DNA of 64,000 bases from contig NZ_LT965928.1 in assembly GCF_900239935.1 (NCBI RefSeq), forward strand, positions 1,677,154-1,741,153, written 5' to 3'. Every line of letters starts with the position of its first letter. The stretch's first letter is position 1. The stretch comes from Pseudoalteromonas carrageenovora IAM 12662. GTDB lineage: Bacteria > Pseudomonadota > Gammaproteobacteria > Enterobacterales > Alteromonadaceae. A program made the translations under genes and the position numbers. The notes beneath the pieces were generated by a model. It did not search any database. It was given only the letters and a program-made list of their open reading frames with translations, and was not told the DNA's origin. Positions 27,458-37,741 of the stretch are shown here, one piece after another.

Positions 27458-30400
27458 ATGAAACAGCAACCTATGATGCAAGACTTACCATCAATGGCGA
27501 TTCGCCGCCCAGTCCTCATTGTGGTACTTAACTTACTTATTATTATTGCCGGCATTGCAGCTATTGCAGGGGTTGAGGTTAGAGAGCTTCCTGATGTAGA
27601 TAGGCCGCGTATTACTGTTTCCGCTCCATTTCCAGGTGGCTCCCCAGAAACAGTAGACACTGAAGTAACCAGTAAATTAGAAGGTGCGGTAGCTCGCGTA
27701 AGTGGTGTTAAATCCATACGAGCGCAAAGTGAAGAAGGAAACTCGCGTATTGTCGTTGAGTTTAGACCAGGTATTAATTTAGACGATGCCGCCAATGAAA
27801 CGCGAGAATCGGTAGCGCGCGTTCAACGCGATCTCCCTGAAGAAGTTGAGCGAGTATCAATTATTAAAGCCGATAATGATGCAGAAGCCGTTGTCTCATT
27901 AACGGTCTCCAGTGGTAGTTTATCGCTTGAAGCACTAACTGAGAGAGTTGATGTTGACTTAGCCCCACAATTTTTAACTATTCCAGGGGTTGCTGATGTA
28001 CGTTTAAACGGTGATAGAGAGCGAGTATTAAGAGTACGAATCGACCCGCTTAAACTGAGCAGCTTTAATTTAACTATCCCAGATGTAGCACAAGTACTTA
28101 GCCAAGCGCCATTTGATGTACCAGCAGGGAGCTTAAAGGCAAACGATCAGCAAATTATCGTGCGAGCTGATGCTACGTCGATAACCCCTGAACAAGTGGG
28201 CGACATAATAATTCAAGGCGATACCCGTATTAGCGATATTGCAGCTGTTTACTTTGGGCCTGCCGATCCGCGCTCTATGGTAAGACTTAATGGTAAACCT
28301 GTTATAGGCATGGAAATAATTCGCCAAGCACAATCAAATACAATAGAGATATCTGACGAAGTGCTAAAGCTCATCAACAGTATGCAAACACGTTTTCCTG
28401 AAATGGAGTTCACCCTTACTTCTGATGATGCACAGTTTATAAGAAGCTCAGTTGATGAGGTCATTTACTCTTTATTGCTTACTGTACTATTAGTAGTGAT
28501 AACACTATGGGTTTTTATCGGCTCTTGGCGGGCCACACTCGTACCGGCATTTGCAATTCCCGTTGCCTTAATTGGCTCGCTCGCACTCATATGGGCACTT
28601 GGATTTTCGATTAATATTTTAACGTTACTCGCCCTTGTACTTGCTACTGGTTTAATTGTTGATGACGCCATTGTAGTAAGCGAAAACATTCAGCGACAAC
28701 GAGGCTTAGGGCTAGGTAGGCGTGCAGCTGCGGTAATAGGCACACGAGAAGTGTTTTTTGCAGTAGTGGCAACTACAGCCGTGTTGGCTGCTGTATTTAT
28801 ACCTATCGCCTTTTTACCTTCAACTGCAGGGCGATTATTTAGAGAGTTTGGTGGTGTACTTGCAGGTGCGGTTATTATATCAAGTTTTGTAGCGCTATCT
28901 TTAGTCCCTGCACTTACCTCTAAATTAAAGCTAAAGCAGGGTGGTTTTCATCCATTTGCAAAGCTAGGCCACTGGCTTGGTGGTATTTATACAAAATCAA
29001 TTCATAGGGTGCTTGATCATGCATGGCTTACGTTTATTGCTTGTTTATTAGTTGCAGGTGGCTCTGGCGCTTTATATACGAGTTTAGACAGTGAATTATT
29101 GCCAAGTGAAGATCGCGGAAAAATACGTATATTTGCACGCGGACCTGATGGTGTAGGGCTTAATTTTATGGATAGACAAGCCATAAAAATGGAAGATATT
29201 TTATTACCCTTTATTGATAGTGGCGAAATAGAATCAATTTACACCGTAGTTGGCCAGTGGGATCCAAATATCGTATTTATTACTGTGCCACTGAAACACT
29301 GGGATGAAAGGCACTTTAGCCAACAAGAAATAATCAACAAAATTCGTGAGCCCTTGGGTAATATTCCCGGTGCTCCTGCATTTCCAGGCGGTGCCAATAG
29401 TTTAAATTTACGTGGCCAAGGAGGTGGTGTGGAGATTGCTTTACTAGGGCAAGATTACTTGCAAATATTCAAAGTCGCTCAGCAGTTCTCTGCAGCACTT
29501 GAAAAAGCAGTACCCGAAGTTGCACCTGTGCGTATTTCTTATCAGCCTTCACAACCACAGCTTAGAGTAAATATAGACAGACGACGCGCACAAGAGCTTG
29601 GCGTTGCGCTCAGCGACATTGCTATTACACTAAGAGCGGCCATTAATGGCGATGATATTGAAGATTTAAACATAGGTGATCAATCTGTTCCCATAATGTT
29701 GCAAGCACAGAATCAAACAATAAACGATCCGAGCGATTTGGCTAATTTATACATAAGGGCAGGTAATAACAGCTTAGTGCCTTTGAGTAGTGTGGCTTAT
29801 ATTTCTGAAGAAGGCGTAGCAGCTGAACTAGAGCGACATGCGCAGCGCCGCTCTATAGAGCTAAGTATGGAATTGCCAGAAGGATTAACTATTGCATCGT
29901 TGGTTGAACAAATTAAGTTAGTGTCTGAGCAATCGCTAGCGCCAGGTATTGCACTTGCGTTTAAAGGTGAAGCACTGACTTATGAGGAAACATCTAGCGA
30001 AGTACTTGTAACTTATGTACTGGCTTTTTTAATTGTATTTTTAGTGTTGGCTGCTCAGTTTGAAAATGTAAACAGCGCGATTGTAGTTATGATAACCGTA
30101 CCATTTGGGATTACTTCTGCAATTTTAGCGCTTTATTTAACGGGAACATCGTTAAACATATATTCTCAAATCGGCTTAGTTATGCTGATAGGTTTAATTG
30201 CTAAAAACGCCATTTTACTGGTTGAGTTTGCCGATCAATTACGCGACCAAGGGTTATCAGTAAGAAATGCAGTAGAACAAGCCGCATTAGTACGTTTAAG
30301 ACCAATTACCATGACTCTTATATCAACCTTGTTAGGTGCGTTACCATTAATTATGTCTACAGGGGCAGGTGCTGAAGCACGTAATGCCATCGGTTGGGTG

Positions 30401-30538
30401 GTATTTGGCGGCCTCGCACTGGCTGTTTTGTTTACGCTTTACCTTACGCCTGTTATTTATTTAGGCTTAGCACGGTTTACAACCCCTCGAGGCGATGAAT
30501 CTAAAGAGCTTGAACAAGAACTTGAAAAGCTAACTTAA
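27458..30538 (+). CDS. RND-family multidrug efflux transporter, inner-membrane pump
   Basis: 1026 residues, the standard 12-helix HAE-type proton-driven pump. It opens with AIRRPVLIVVLNLLIIIAG; the porter loop has PFPGGSPETVDTEVTSKLEG. The TM4 proton relay is GLIVDDAIVVSENIQ with Asp-Asp, and GLIAKNAILLVEFAD carries the TM10 lysine. Two large periplasmic loops are intact. It pairs with the adaptor just upstream; no outer-membrane channel gene is adjacent, so a TolC-type protein from elsewhere is assumed. If the adaptor is truly broken the pump may be non-functional. Confidence 0.92.
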   Translation: MKQQPMMQDLPSMAIRRPVLIVVLNLLIIIAGIAAIAGVEVRELPDVDRPRITVSAPFPGGSPETVDTEVTSKLEGAVARVSGVKSIRAQSEEGNSRIVVEFRPGINLDDAANETRESVARVQRDLPEEVERVSIIKADNDAEAVVSLTVSSGSLSLEALTERVDVDLAPQFLTIPGVADVRLNGDRERVLRVRIDPLKLSSFNLTIPDVAQVLSQAPFDVPAGSLKANDQQIIVRADATSITPEQVGDIIIQGDTRISDIAAVYFGPADPRSMVRLNGKPVIGMEIIRQAQSNTIEISDEVLKLINSMQTRFPEMEFTLTSDDAQFIRSSVDEVIYSLLLTVLLVVITLWVFIGSWRATLVPAFAIPVALIGSLALIWALGFSINILTLLALVLATGLIVDDAIVVSENIQRQRGLGLGRRAAAVIGTREVFFAVVATTAVLAAVFIPIAFLPSTAGRLFREFGGVLAGAVIISSFVALSLVPALTSKLKLKQGGFHPFAKLGHWLGGIYTKSIHRVLDHAWLTFIACLLVAGGSGALYTSLDSELLPSEDRGKIRIFARGPDGVGLNFMDRQAIKMEDILLPFIDSGEIESIYTVVGQWDPNIVFITVPLKHWDERHFSQQEIINKIREPLGNIPGAPAFPGGANSLNLRGQGGGVEIALLGQDYLQIFKVAQQFSAALEKAVPEVAPVRISYQPSQPQLRVNIDRRRAQELGVALSDIAITLRAAINGDDIEDLNIGDQSVPIMLQAQNQTINDPSDLANLYIRAGNNSLVPLSSVAYISEEGVAAELERHAQRRSIELSMELPEGLTIASLVEQIKLVSEQSLAPGIALAFKGEALTYEETSSEVLVTYVLAFLIVFLVLAAQFENVNSAIVVMITVPFGITSAILALYLTGTSLNIYSQIGLVMLIGLIAKNAILLVEFADQLRDQGLSVRNAVEQAALVRLRPITMTLISTLLGALPLIMSTGAGAEARNAIGWVVFGGLALAVLFTLYLTPVIYLGLARFTTPRGDESKELEQELEKLT

Positions 30539-30553
30539 AGTGCAATTATAATT

Positions 30554-30592
30554 ATAGCCACTACACTTTTAATTTTAAAGAGTTGTGGCTAT
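30554..30592 (+). terminator. Weak terminator-like hairpin after the RND pump
   Basis: ATAGCCAC / GTGGCTAT stem with a further partly paired interior, 15 bp after the pump stop. No T tract follows, so termination is uncertain. Confidence 0.35.
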
Positions 30593-30680
30593 TAGTTAAA
30601 TCTTGCTTGGCTATATTTGTTTGTTAAGATAGCCACTTAAGCATATACATGCCTTATTGTGTGCTCACAAGGAATCCCCA

Positions 30681-32579
30681 ATGCAAGCTGAACAAGTTGA
30701 AATAGCGCAGTTTTTAGCGCAGCACCCACCATTTGATGATTTACCAACTAAGGCTCTAAACGAGCTTGCTCAACAAGTTGAAGTAGCTTATTACCGATCA
30801 CAAACCGACATTTTAACGCTTGGCCAAGACATAGCAGATTTATTTGTTATTAGAAGTGGCTCTGTCGAAATATATCGTCGTAACAACGAACTCTATAATC
30901 GTTTAGAAGTTGGCGGAATATTTGGTCAAATGGGCCTACTTATGAATCGCAAAGTCCGCTTTCCTGCTAAAGCACTAGAAGATACGCTTGTTTATTGTAT
31001 TAACGTTGACATATTTAATCGCTATTGTGATGAATTTGATTCGTTTGCAGATTACTTTGAAGAAGATGGCAATGTACGCCTTCGCCAAGCAATTGTTGAG
31101 CAGGCAGACGGGAATGACTTAACCACTGCAAAAGTAAAATCCTTGATTCATCGTGATGTTGTGACTGTTGATACGCAAACCACAGTACAAGATGTAGCTA
31201 AAATTATGACTGAAGAAGCTGTCTCGTCAGTTTTAGTTACCGATGTTAATAAGCCAATTAGTGATGACCCAGAAGAAGATGACGCCCAAATCGCAGGTAT
31301 TATTACCGACAGAGATCTCAGAACTAAAGTGGTTGCAGAGGGCTTAGCGCTTAACGTAAAAGCTGAGCAAATTATGTCAACTAATTTGGTATTGTTAGAT
31401 GCAAACGCGTATGTGTTTGAAGCGGTACTAGCTATGCTTCGCGACAACTTACACCATTTACCTGTAGTTCAAAAACGCCGCCCAATTGGGGTTATTTCTC
31501 TTTCTGATATTTTACGCTATGAGTCACAAAGTAGCTTATTGTTAGTACGCGGAATATTAGCGCAACAAACAATCGAAGATTTAGCACACTATGCGCGCCA
31601 ATTACCCAATGTTTTTGTACGTATGGTAAACGAAGATGCAAATTCGCATATGGTCGGCACTGCAATGGCCGTAATAGGGCGTACATTTAAGCAACGTTTA
31701 TTGGTCTTAGCTGAAGAAAAGTTTGGCCCGCCACCTGTTCCGTATTGTTTTATAGCCCTTGGCTCAATGGCACGCGATGAGCAGCTAATTGTAACCGATC
31801 AAGATAACGCGCTTATTTTAGATGACAGTTACGATGACGATAAGCACAACGATTACTTTCAAAATATTTCTGATTTTGTATGCGATGGCTTAGCGCAATG
31901 TGGCTATACCTATTGTGATGGCGAAATTATGGCGTCATTTAAAAAGTGGCGTAAAACACGCTCGCAGTGGTTTGATCAATTTACACAATGGATTGAGCAG
32001 CCTAAGCCGCAAGCGTTATTAAATAGCTCAATATTTTTTGATTTAGATGGTGTATGGGGCAAAACCAAGTGGGCGGAAGAGCTTAAAAAATTTATTGCTA
32101 AGCAAAGTAAAACTAATAGAGTGTTTTTAGCAAACATGGCTTCAAACGCACGTAATAGAACACCACCTCTGGGCTTTTTTAAAGGGTTTGTCCTTGAGCA
32201 TAATGGCCAGCACAAGCGCTCAATGAACCTAAAGCGTAGAGGAACAGCACCTCTGTCAGATGTAATAAGAGTACATGCTTTAGCCATTGGCTCTCGTAAG
32301 CAAAACTCGTTTGAGCGCTTAGAGGATATTATAGAGGCCAAGTTACTTCCAGAAGGTAAGGCACAAGATTTACGAGATTCACTGGAATACATCGCCATGA
32401 TGCGGATACGTCACCAGGCTTGGCAAATAGAGCAAGGTGAAGAGCCAGATAATGACCTAGACCCGCATTTATTGTCACCGTTTGAGCAGCGTAATTTAAA
32501 AGAGGCGTTTGCAATACTTGAAAAAGCACAAAGCTATTTAAAATTTAGTTACTCTGCAAATGTAGGTGTAAAACACTGA
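30681..32579 (+). CDS. Cyclic-nucleotide-binding / CBS-pair / DUF294 nucleotidyltransferase-like protein
   Basis: 632 residues from the ATG at 30681, which has an AAGGAA site; an upstream TTG would add eight residues. Domains in order: a cNMP-binding-like jelly roll (~10-130, LFVIRSGSVEIYRRNNELYN), two CBS domains (~145-275, VTVDTQTTVQDVAKIMTEEA and ITDRDLRTKVVAEG), a DUF294 nucleotidyltransferase (IALGSMARDEQLIVTDQDNA) and its C-terminal helical domain. This is the usual signal-transduction architecture found next to an exonuclease gene. The sensed ligand and target are unknown. It overlaps the next gene (TGATG). Confidence 0.88.
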   Translation: MQAEQVEIAQFLAQHPPFDDLPTKALNELAQQVEVAYYRSQTDILTLGQDIADLFVIRSGSVEIYRRNNELYNRLEVGGIFGQMGLLMNRKVRFPAKALEDTLVYCINVDIFNRYCDEFDSFADYFEEDGNVRLRQAIVEQADGNDLTTAKVKSLIHRDVVTVDTQTTVQDVAKIMTEEAVSSVLVTDVNKPISDDPEEDDAQIAGIITDRDLRTKVVAEGLALNVKAEQIMSTNLVLLDANAYVFEAVLAMLRDNLHHLPVVQKRRPIGVISLSDILRYESQSSLLLVRGILAQQTIEDLAHYARQLPNVFVRMVNEDANSHMVGTAMAVIGRTFKQRLLVLAEEKFGPPPVPYCFIALGSMARDEQLIVTDQDNALILDDSYDDDKHNDYFQNISDFVCDGLAQCGYTYCDGEIMASFKKWRKTRSQWFDQFTQWIEQPKPQALLNSSIFFDLDGVWGKTKWAEELKKFIAKQSKTNRVFLANMASNARNRTPPLGFFKGFVLEHNGQHKRSMNLKRRGTAPLSDVIRVHALAIGSRKQNSFERLEDIIEAKLLPEGKAQDLRDSLEYIAMMRIRHQAWQIEQGEEPDNDLDPHLLSPFEQRNLKEAFAILEKAQSYLKFSYSANVGVKH

Positions 32580-33289
32580 TGAGTAACCGCTCGTATAACA
32601 AAGCTAATTGGGAAAAAAAATATCAGCAAAATGCCTCTAAAACTAGAAATATTTTTTTAAGGCATTTTTATACTCATGCATTCAGTGATATTAAAACCCC
32701 TCTAAAAGATGTTCCTTTTGTGGCTTTAGATTTTGAGACGACTGGTCTAAATAGCGAAGTGGACGATATTGTGAGTGTTGGTTTAGTACCGTTTAGTTTA
32801 GAGCGAGTGTTTTGCAAGCAAAGTAAATACTGGGTTGTACAACCCCGAAAGAGCTTAAGTGAAGAATCCATAGTTATTCATGGTATTACCCACTCAGAAG
32901 TAGATGAAGCTCCTGACTTAGCCTCTATTTTAGGGCCTTTATTAAATGCGTTAAGTGGTAAAATTGTTGTTGTGCATTATGCCGCCATTGAACGTCACTT
33001 TTTAAATAATGCTTTATTAGCTCGTATAAGCGAAGGAATTGAGTTTGCATTAGTAGATACAATGGAAATAGAACGAAAAGCGCTACATGCACGACAAGGG
33101 TTACTAGGGCGGTTATTTAAAAGTAAGTTAGGCTCAGTAAGGTTAAATGATTGTCGAAAACGCTATTCACTGCCTGCTTATCATAATCACAATGCGTTAA
33201 TTGACGCATTAGCAACGGCAGAGCTGTTAATGGCGCAAATTCAATATCATTACAGAAGCGATACAACACTGAGTGAGATTTTAAGCTAA
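32579..33289 (+). CDS. 3'-5' exonuclease, DNA polymerase III epsilon-like (DEDDh)
   Basis: 236 residues with the ExoI motif VALDFETTGLNSEVDDIVSV, ExoII around VVHYAAIERHFL, and ExoIII HNALIDALATAELLMAQ with the catalytic His and Asp. It is shorter than a full DnaQ and lacks its C-terminal polymerase-binding part. The start overlaps the upstream stop by one base. Pairing with a CBS/DUF294 protein is common in marine gammaproteobacteria, suggesting a shared nucleotide-related role; this is inference. Confidence 0.88.
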   Translation: MSNRSYNKANWEKKYQQNASKTRNIFLRHFYTHAFSDIKTPLKDVPFVALDFETTGLNSEVDDIVSVGLVPFSLERVFCKQSKYWVVQPRKSLSEESIVIHGITHSEVDEAPDLASILGPLLNALSGKIVVVHYAAIERHFLNNALLARISEGIEFALVDTMEIERKALHARQGLLGRLFKSKLGSVRLNDCRKRYSLPAYHNHNALIDALATAELLMAQIQYHYRSDTTLSEILS

Positions 33290-33397
33290 CAGCAGCCTTG
33301 AGTGATGGTATTAGTAGGTCTTGCTGCCCTGAAGGGAAGAGTCTACATAATGTGATTACATTGTTCACAAGAGCCATTAGGGCTTAACTGTAAACAT

Positions 33398-33425
33398 AAA
33401 AAACGCCGCAATAATGCGGCGTTTT
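33398..33425. terminator. Bidirectional rho-independent terminator
   Basis: AAACGCCGCA, loop ATAA, TGCGGCGTTT with A residues upstream and TTTT at the 3' side. It sits between convergent genes and can end both transcripts. Confidence 0.85.
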
Positions 33426-33448
33426 AGTGTTTAAAATATATTACTTAT

Positions 33449-35029
33449 TTACTTAGCTGAGCGTGGCTCAGTACGTAAACCTAATAATAAGCTTACACAC
33501 ATAAGTAATAATACAATGGTGAATGGTAAGCCAGTTGATACTGCACCTGCTTGAAGCGCTTGAATAGCCTCTGTACCACCAATCCAAAGTAGAGCTGCTG
33601 CAATAGCGCCTTCTACCGATGCCCAAAAGATACGCTGTGGCACGGGTGCATCAATTTTACCGCCTGCTGTAATAGAGTCTATTACAAGCGAGCCTGAGTC
33701 AGACGAAGTAATAAAAAATACTAACACTAACACAATAGCAATAAACGATAAAATATTAGCCATAGGTAGTTCATCAAGCATTTGGAACATGGCTAACGGT
33801 ACATCGGTTAAACCGTTTGTGCCTAAGCTACCAACACCTTTAACCACTTGATCAATTGCAATACCGCCGTAAATCGACATCCATAAAATAGTAACTAGCG
33901 TAGGGATTAGTAATACCGCAATTAAGAACTCTCGAATAGTTCGACCACGTGATACGCGTGCTATAAACATACCTACAAACGGTGACCACGAAATCCACCA
34001 AGCCCAATAAAATACAGTCCAGCCATGCATCCATGTTTCGTCTTCACGACCATGAGGATTACTAAGAGGAATTATATTTTCAACATAACCCATAATAGTA
34101 TTAGGTACATTACCCATAGCAACAGCAAAACCCACTAAGCAAACAAACACTAATAATGCAAAAGCAATTAACATGTTAATGTTACTTAAAAGTTTTACGC
34201 CGCCATCAATACCGCGCACAACTGAAATAATAGCCAGTAGTGTTACCCCCACTATAACTAATATTTGAGAGCCAACACCGCCATCTGTTCCAAATACGTG
34301 GTTAATACCAGCAGATGCTTGCTGAGCACCTAAACCTAACGATGTAGCAAGGCCAAACAAAGTCGCAAGCACGGCTAAAATATCAATTATATGACCAGGC
34401 CAGCCCCAAGCTTTGTCGCCCAATATTGGGTAAAAAATAGAACGAATTGAAAGGGGTAACCCTTTATTGTAGGTAAAGAATGCCAAAGAGAGCGCAACAA
34501 CTGCGTAAATTGCCCATGGGTGTAATCCCCAATGGAACATAGTTGCACCCATGGCAAGTTTTGCAGCTTCAGGTGTATTTGCTGTTACGTTAAGTGGTGT
34601 TTCATACCAGCCAGTAAAATAGGCTACAGGTTCTGCTACGCCCCAAAACATAAGGCCAATACCCATACCAGCAGCAAATAACATGGCAAGCCAAGAGATA
34701 CGAGAATGTGATGGTTTAGCATCATCTCCACCTAAGCGAATGTTACCGTAAGGAGATACAATTAATGCTAAGCAAAATAATACAAAAAAGTTTGCTGCCC
34801 ACATAAATAAAGCATCAAAATTATTAATAATATCGAGCTTAACACCGTCAAGTGCGGCTTTTGCAGTTTGCGGCTCAGTAACCAAAATGGCGATTAAAAA
34901 AATGACAATCAGGCCTGCACTAATACCAAAAACAGGGTTGTGTATATCAAAGCCCCATTTTTGTACATTATCCTGACCTACGGTGTAATCCGTATTGTCG
35001 ATACTATATTTGTCATGATTTTCCTTCAT
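33449..35029 (-). CDS. BCCT-family betaine/choline/carnitine transporter
   Basis: A 526-residue, 12-helix transporter for quaternary ammonium osmolytes. Signatures: GMGIGLMFWGVAEPVAYFTG at the Na+/substrate region and the BCCT motif in WWISWSPFVGMFIARVSRGR. The N terminus is long and polar; the C-terminal tail is short, unlike osmosensing BetP with its long tail. The substrate (glycine betaine, choline, or DMSP) cannot be told from sequence. It is single and convergent with the exonuclease, sharing the terminator. Confidence 0.92.
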   Translation of the reverse strand: MKENHDKYSIDNTDYTVGQDNVQKWGFDIHNPVFGISAGLIVIFLIAILVTEPQTAKAALDGVKLDIINNFDALFMWAANFFVLFCLALIVSPYGNIRLGGDDAKPSHSRISWLAMLFAAGMGIGLMFWGVAEPVAYFTGWYETPLNVTANTPEAAKLAMGATMFHWGLHPWAIYAVVALSLAFFTYNKGLPLSIRSIFYPILGDKAWGWPGHIIDILAVLATLFGLATSLGLGAQQASAGINHVFGTDGGVGSQILVIVGVTLLAIISVVRGIDGGVKLLSNINMLIAFALLVFVCLVGFAVAMGNVPNTIMGYVENIIPLSNPHGREDETWMHGWTVFYWAWWISWSPFVGMFIARVSRGRTIREFLIAVLLIPTLVTILWMSIYGGIAIDQVVKGVGSLGTNGLTDVPLAMFQMLDELPMANILSFIAIVLVLVFFITSSDSGSLVIDSITAGGKIDAPVPQRIFWASVEGAIAAALLWIGGTEAIQALQAGAVSTGLPFTIVLLLMCVSLLLGLRTEPRSAK

Positions 35030-35492
35030 GCAATACCTCTATTGTTGTCCTAACAAGCCAAAATAAATCGGCGTTATATCGAATTACATTAGCCTTTAAA
35101 TATTAAGTAAAAAGTAATACTGTGATTATTTGAAGACTAACTAATTTGAAGAGTGATCATACAGCTACTAGTGTATGAGTTAAATATTAAATGTAAATGA
35201 ATTTGTATTTAAAACGCTGTTTATATAGCCAAAATTATGATTTAGTAATGTTTAATCTAAAATTGATAAGTTCAGTGAGCGTTAAAAAATAGTTTGGTAT
35301 TAAAAGCATTATGGTACTTAATAAAATAAAAAAGATCATATTATTTTTTATTGTTTAATACTTACTAATGAGAGTTGTTATTATTTTATAGGCTGATGTT
35401 TTACTTTAATCAAGTTGTAATATGAATATGATTTAACACTACTCAAGGTCTAGGCTATATTTTAAGTAAATAGGCAAAGGATTAATACTATT
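35030..35492. other. AT-rich divergent promoter region between BCCT and egtB genes
   Basis: 463 bp with no convincing reading frame. It must hold the BCCT promoter (minus) and the egtB promoter (plus, listed separately). The middle is very AT-rich with no repeat I could establish. Confidence 0.5.
35433..35461 (+). promoter_or_regulatory. Probable egtB promoter
   Basis: TTAACA (35433-35438), 17-bp spacer, TATATT (35456-35461), ending 31 bp before the egtB ATG. A sigma-70 type match of 4/6 and 5/6. Confidence 0.5.
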
Positions 35493-36764
35493 ATGAGTCA
35501 GAGCGCTGCAAGCACCTCCCACAACAATGAGTTGGTTAACCGCTTTATAAATATAAGAAGCGAAAGTTTAAATATTATTGCTTCCCTCAGTGCTGAAGAC
35601 TGCCAGCTACAAGCGATGGCAGATGCAAGCCCCATTAAATGGCATTTGGCACATACAACATGGTTTTTTGAAACGTTTTTATTAAGTGTCTATGATGAGC
35701 AGTACGGTGTATTTAATCCACATTTTAAAATGTTATTTAACTCTTACTATAACGGCATAGGAGAGCAATTTAAGCGTGCAAACCGCGCAAGTTTATCAAG
35801 GCCAACGCTTGAAGAAGTAATAGCTTACAGAGCCTACGTGGATAAGCATGTAACTGAGTTACTAAACACCTCATTTGATGATCATATTAAAAACATTATT
35901 GAACTGGGCTTAAATCATGAGCAGCAACATCAAGAACTAATGCTCATGGATATAAAATATAATTTTTCTGTCAATCCTTTATATCCAAAGTACCTTTCTG
36001 AATCACAGCACCAAACAGACATACAAGATAACGTTAAAGCTATTGAGTTTATAGAGTTTGACCAAGCAATTATAAATATCGGTACTAATGCAGAAGCCGA
36101 ATTTGCATACGATAACGAGCAGCCAAAGCACCAAGTACTCATTCATCCATTTAGCTTTGCAAACAGATTAGTTACTAATGGCGAATATTTAGAGTTTATT
36201 AATGCAGGTGGGTATAACACCGCCGATTATTGGTTGAGTGATGGCTGGGCAAACATTCAAGCAAATCAGTTAACGCAACCGCTATATTGGCAATGCATTA
36301 ATGAACAGTGGTACGAATTTACACATTATGGGCTACAGCCACTAAATTTAGACGCCCCCATTTGCCATGTTAATTATTTTGAGGCCAGTGCTTATGCTCA
36401 TTTTGCAAAAGCGCGTTTGCCAACTGAATTTGAATGGGAGTATGCAGCTCAAAATAGTGAGGTGTATAAAAAGGTTGATGTCTACTTAATGCCGGCGCAA
36501 GCAAAAGGTGAAGCAAACATAGAGCAATTAAATGATGCATGTTGGCAGTGGACGAATAGCGCATATTTACCTTACCCCGGCTTTAAACCAATTGAAGGAG
36601 TAGCTGGCGAATACAATGGTAAATTTATGAACAATCAAATGGTGTTACGTGGCGGGTGTGTACTTACACCAAAAAACCATTTGCGACAAACCTATAGAAA
36701 CTTTTATTACCCACACCAAGCGTGGATGTGCAGCGGAATTAGACTAGCAAAGGACATACAATGA
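35493..36764 (+). CDS. egtB: Ergothioneine biosynthesis sulfoxide synthase EgtB
   Basis: 423 residues. A DinB-like helical N-terminal domain carries the iron ligands His51 (KWHLAHTTWFFE) and His142/His146 (NHEQQHQELM), matching the 2-His plus 1-His set of characterised EgtB. The C-terminal formylglycine-generating-enzyme-like domain has RLVTNGEYLEFINAGGY, LPTEFEWEYAA and RGGCVLTP. It joins trimethylhistidine (hercynine) to a thiol. The stop overlaps egtD by four bases (ATGA). No egtA, egtC or egtE is near, so the sulfur donor and lyase are uncertain. Confidence 0.88.
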   Translation: MSQSAASTSHNNELVNRFINIRSESLNIIASLSAEDCQLQAMADASPIKWHLAHTTWFFETFLLSVYDEQYGVFNPHFKMLFNSYYNGIGEQFKRANRASLSRPTLEEVIAYRAYVDKHVTELLNTSFDDHIKNIIELGLNHEQQHQELMLMDIKYNFSVNPLYPKYLSESQHQTDIQDNVKAIEFIEFDQAIINIGTNAEAEFAYDNEQPKHQVLIHPFSFANRLVTNGEYLEFINAGGYNTADYWLSDGWANIQANQLTQPLYWQCINEQWYEFTHYGLQPLNLDAPICHVNYFEASAYAHFAKARLPTEFEWEYAAQNSEVYKKVDVYLMPAQAKGEANIEQLNDACWQWTNSAYLPYPGFKPIEGVAGEYNGKFMNNQMVLRGGCVLTPKNHLRQTYRNFYYPHQAWMCSGIRLAKDIQ

Positions 36765-37735
36765 GCCAACTAACAGCAATAAAACAGTGCAACATAACCG
36801 ACACTGAGTTTTTAACCGATGTACTCAGCGGGCTCGCACAGCAACAAAAAACACTTCCATGTAAGTATTTTTATGATGACAAAGGCGCTGCATTATTTGA
36901 GCAAATAACGTCACTAAAAGAATATTACGTTACACGTACAGAACTGGCTATTTTAGAGGATTACTCAAAAGCAATTGCAAATATGCTTCCTGAAAATCTA
37001 TCAATAATAGAACCTGGTTGTGGCTCGGGTAAAAAGGTTGCGTATTTACTTGCTCATATGAGCAATGTTAATACGTTTGTTCCTTTTGAAATATCATCAG
37101 AAATGCTCAACTACTCCCTAGCGCATTTATCGCCGTTATTTCCTGAGTTATCTATTTCGCCACTACTCGGCGACTTTACTCATAGTCAAATGGTAAAGCA
37201 GCTAACCAAAGATACATCCCTAGATAGCCAAACAAACTTAGTTTATTTCCCAGGCTCGACACTTGGTAACTTTGCACCAGTAAAAGCGATCGAAATTATG
37301 AATAACTTTCACCGCTTATGTGGTGTTAATGGTTATGTATTAATTGGCATTGATTTAGTAAAAGAGCGCCAAGTATTACTTGATGCCTATAACGATAAAG
37401 CGGGTATTACCGCAGCATTTAATAAAAACCTACTACAAAGAATTAATAACGAGCTTAATGGTACTTTTGATTTAGATAACTTTAGTCACGAATCGCGCTT
37501 TAACGAACAGCATAGCCGCATAGAAATGCACTTGGTGAGTAAGTGCGACCAAAGTGTGGTGATAAATAACCAACGAGTAGACTTTATTAAAGGTGAAAGT
37601 ATTCATACTGAAAATTCACATAAGTATACTCTTGAGTCGTTTAAACAACTTGCAGGGCAAGCTAACTTAAACTTAGAGCGAACATGGCAGGATGATAGCA
37701 ACTACTTTGCACTTTGCTTATTACGACCGCAATAA
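36761..37735 (+). CDS. egtD: L-histidine N(alpha)-methyltransferase EgtD
   Basis: 324 residues. EgtD uses three SAM to trimethylate histidine to hercynine, the substrate of EgtB. Family motifs: LPCKYFYDDKGAALFEQITS near residue 35, the SAM site SIIEPGCGSGKKVAYLL, and VYFPGSTLGNFAPVKAIE. C-terminal FIKGESIHTENSHKYT is also typical. It is translationally coupled to egtB. A two-gene egtBD unit suits intracellular thiol protection against oxidants. Confidence 0.92.
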   Translation: MSQLTAIKQCNITDTEFLTDVLSGLAQQQKTLPCKYFYDDKGAALFEQITSLKEYYVTRTELAILEDYSKAIANMLPENLSIIEPGCGSGKKVAYLLAHMSNVNTFVPFEISSEMLNYSLAHLSPLFPELSISPLLGDFTHSQMVKQLTKDTSLDSQTNLVYFPGSTLGNFAPVKAIEIMNNFHRLCGVNGYVLIGIDLVKERQVLLDAYNDKAGITAAFNKNLLQRINNELNGTFDLDNFSHESRFNEQHSRIEMHLVSKCDQSVVINNQRVDFIKGESIHTENSHKYTLESFKQLAGQANLNLERTWQDDSNYFALCLLRPQ

Positions 37736-37741
37736 GCTTAT

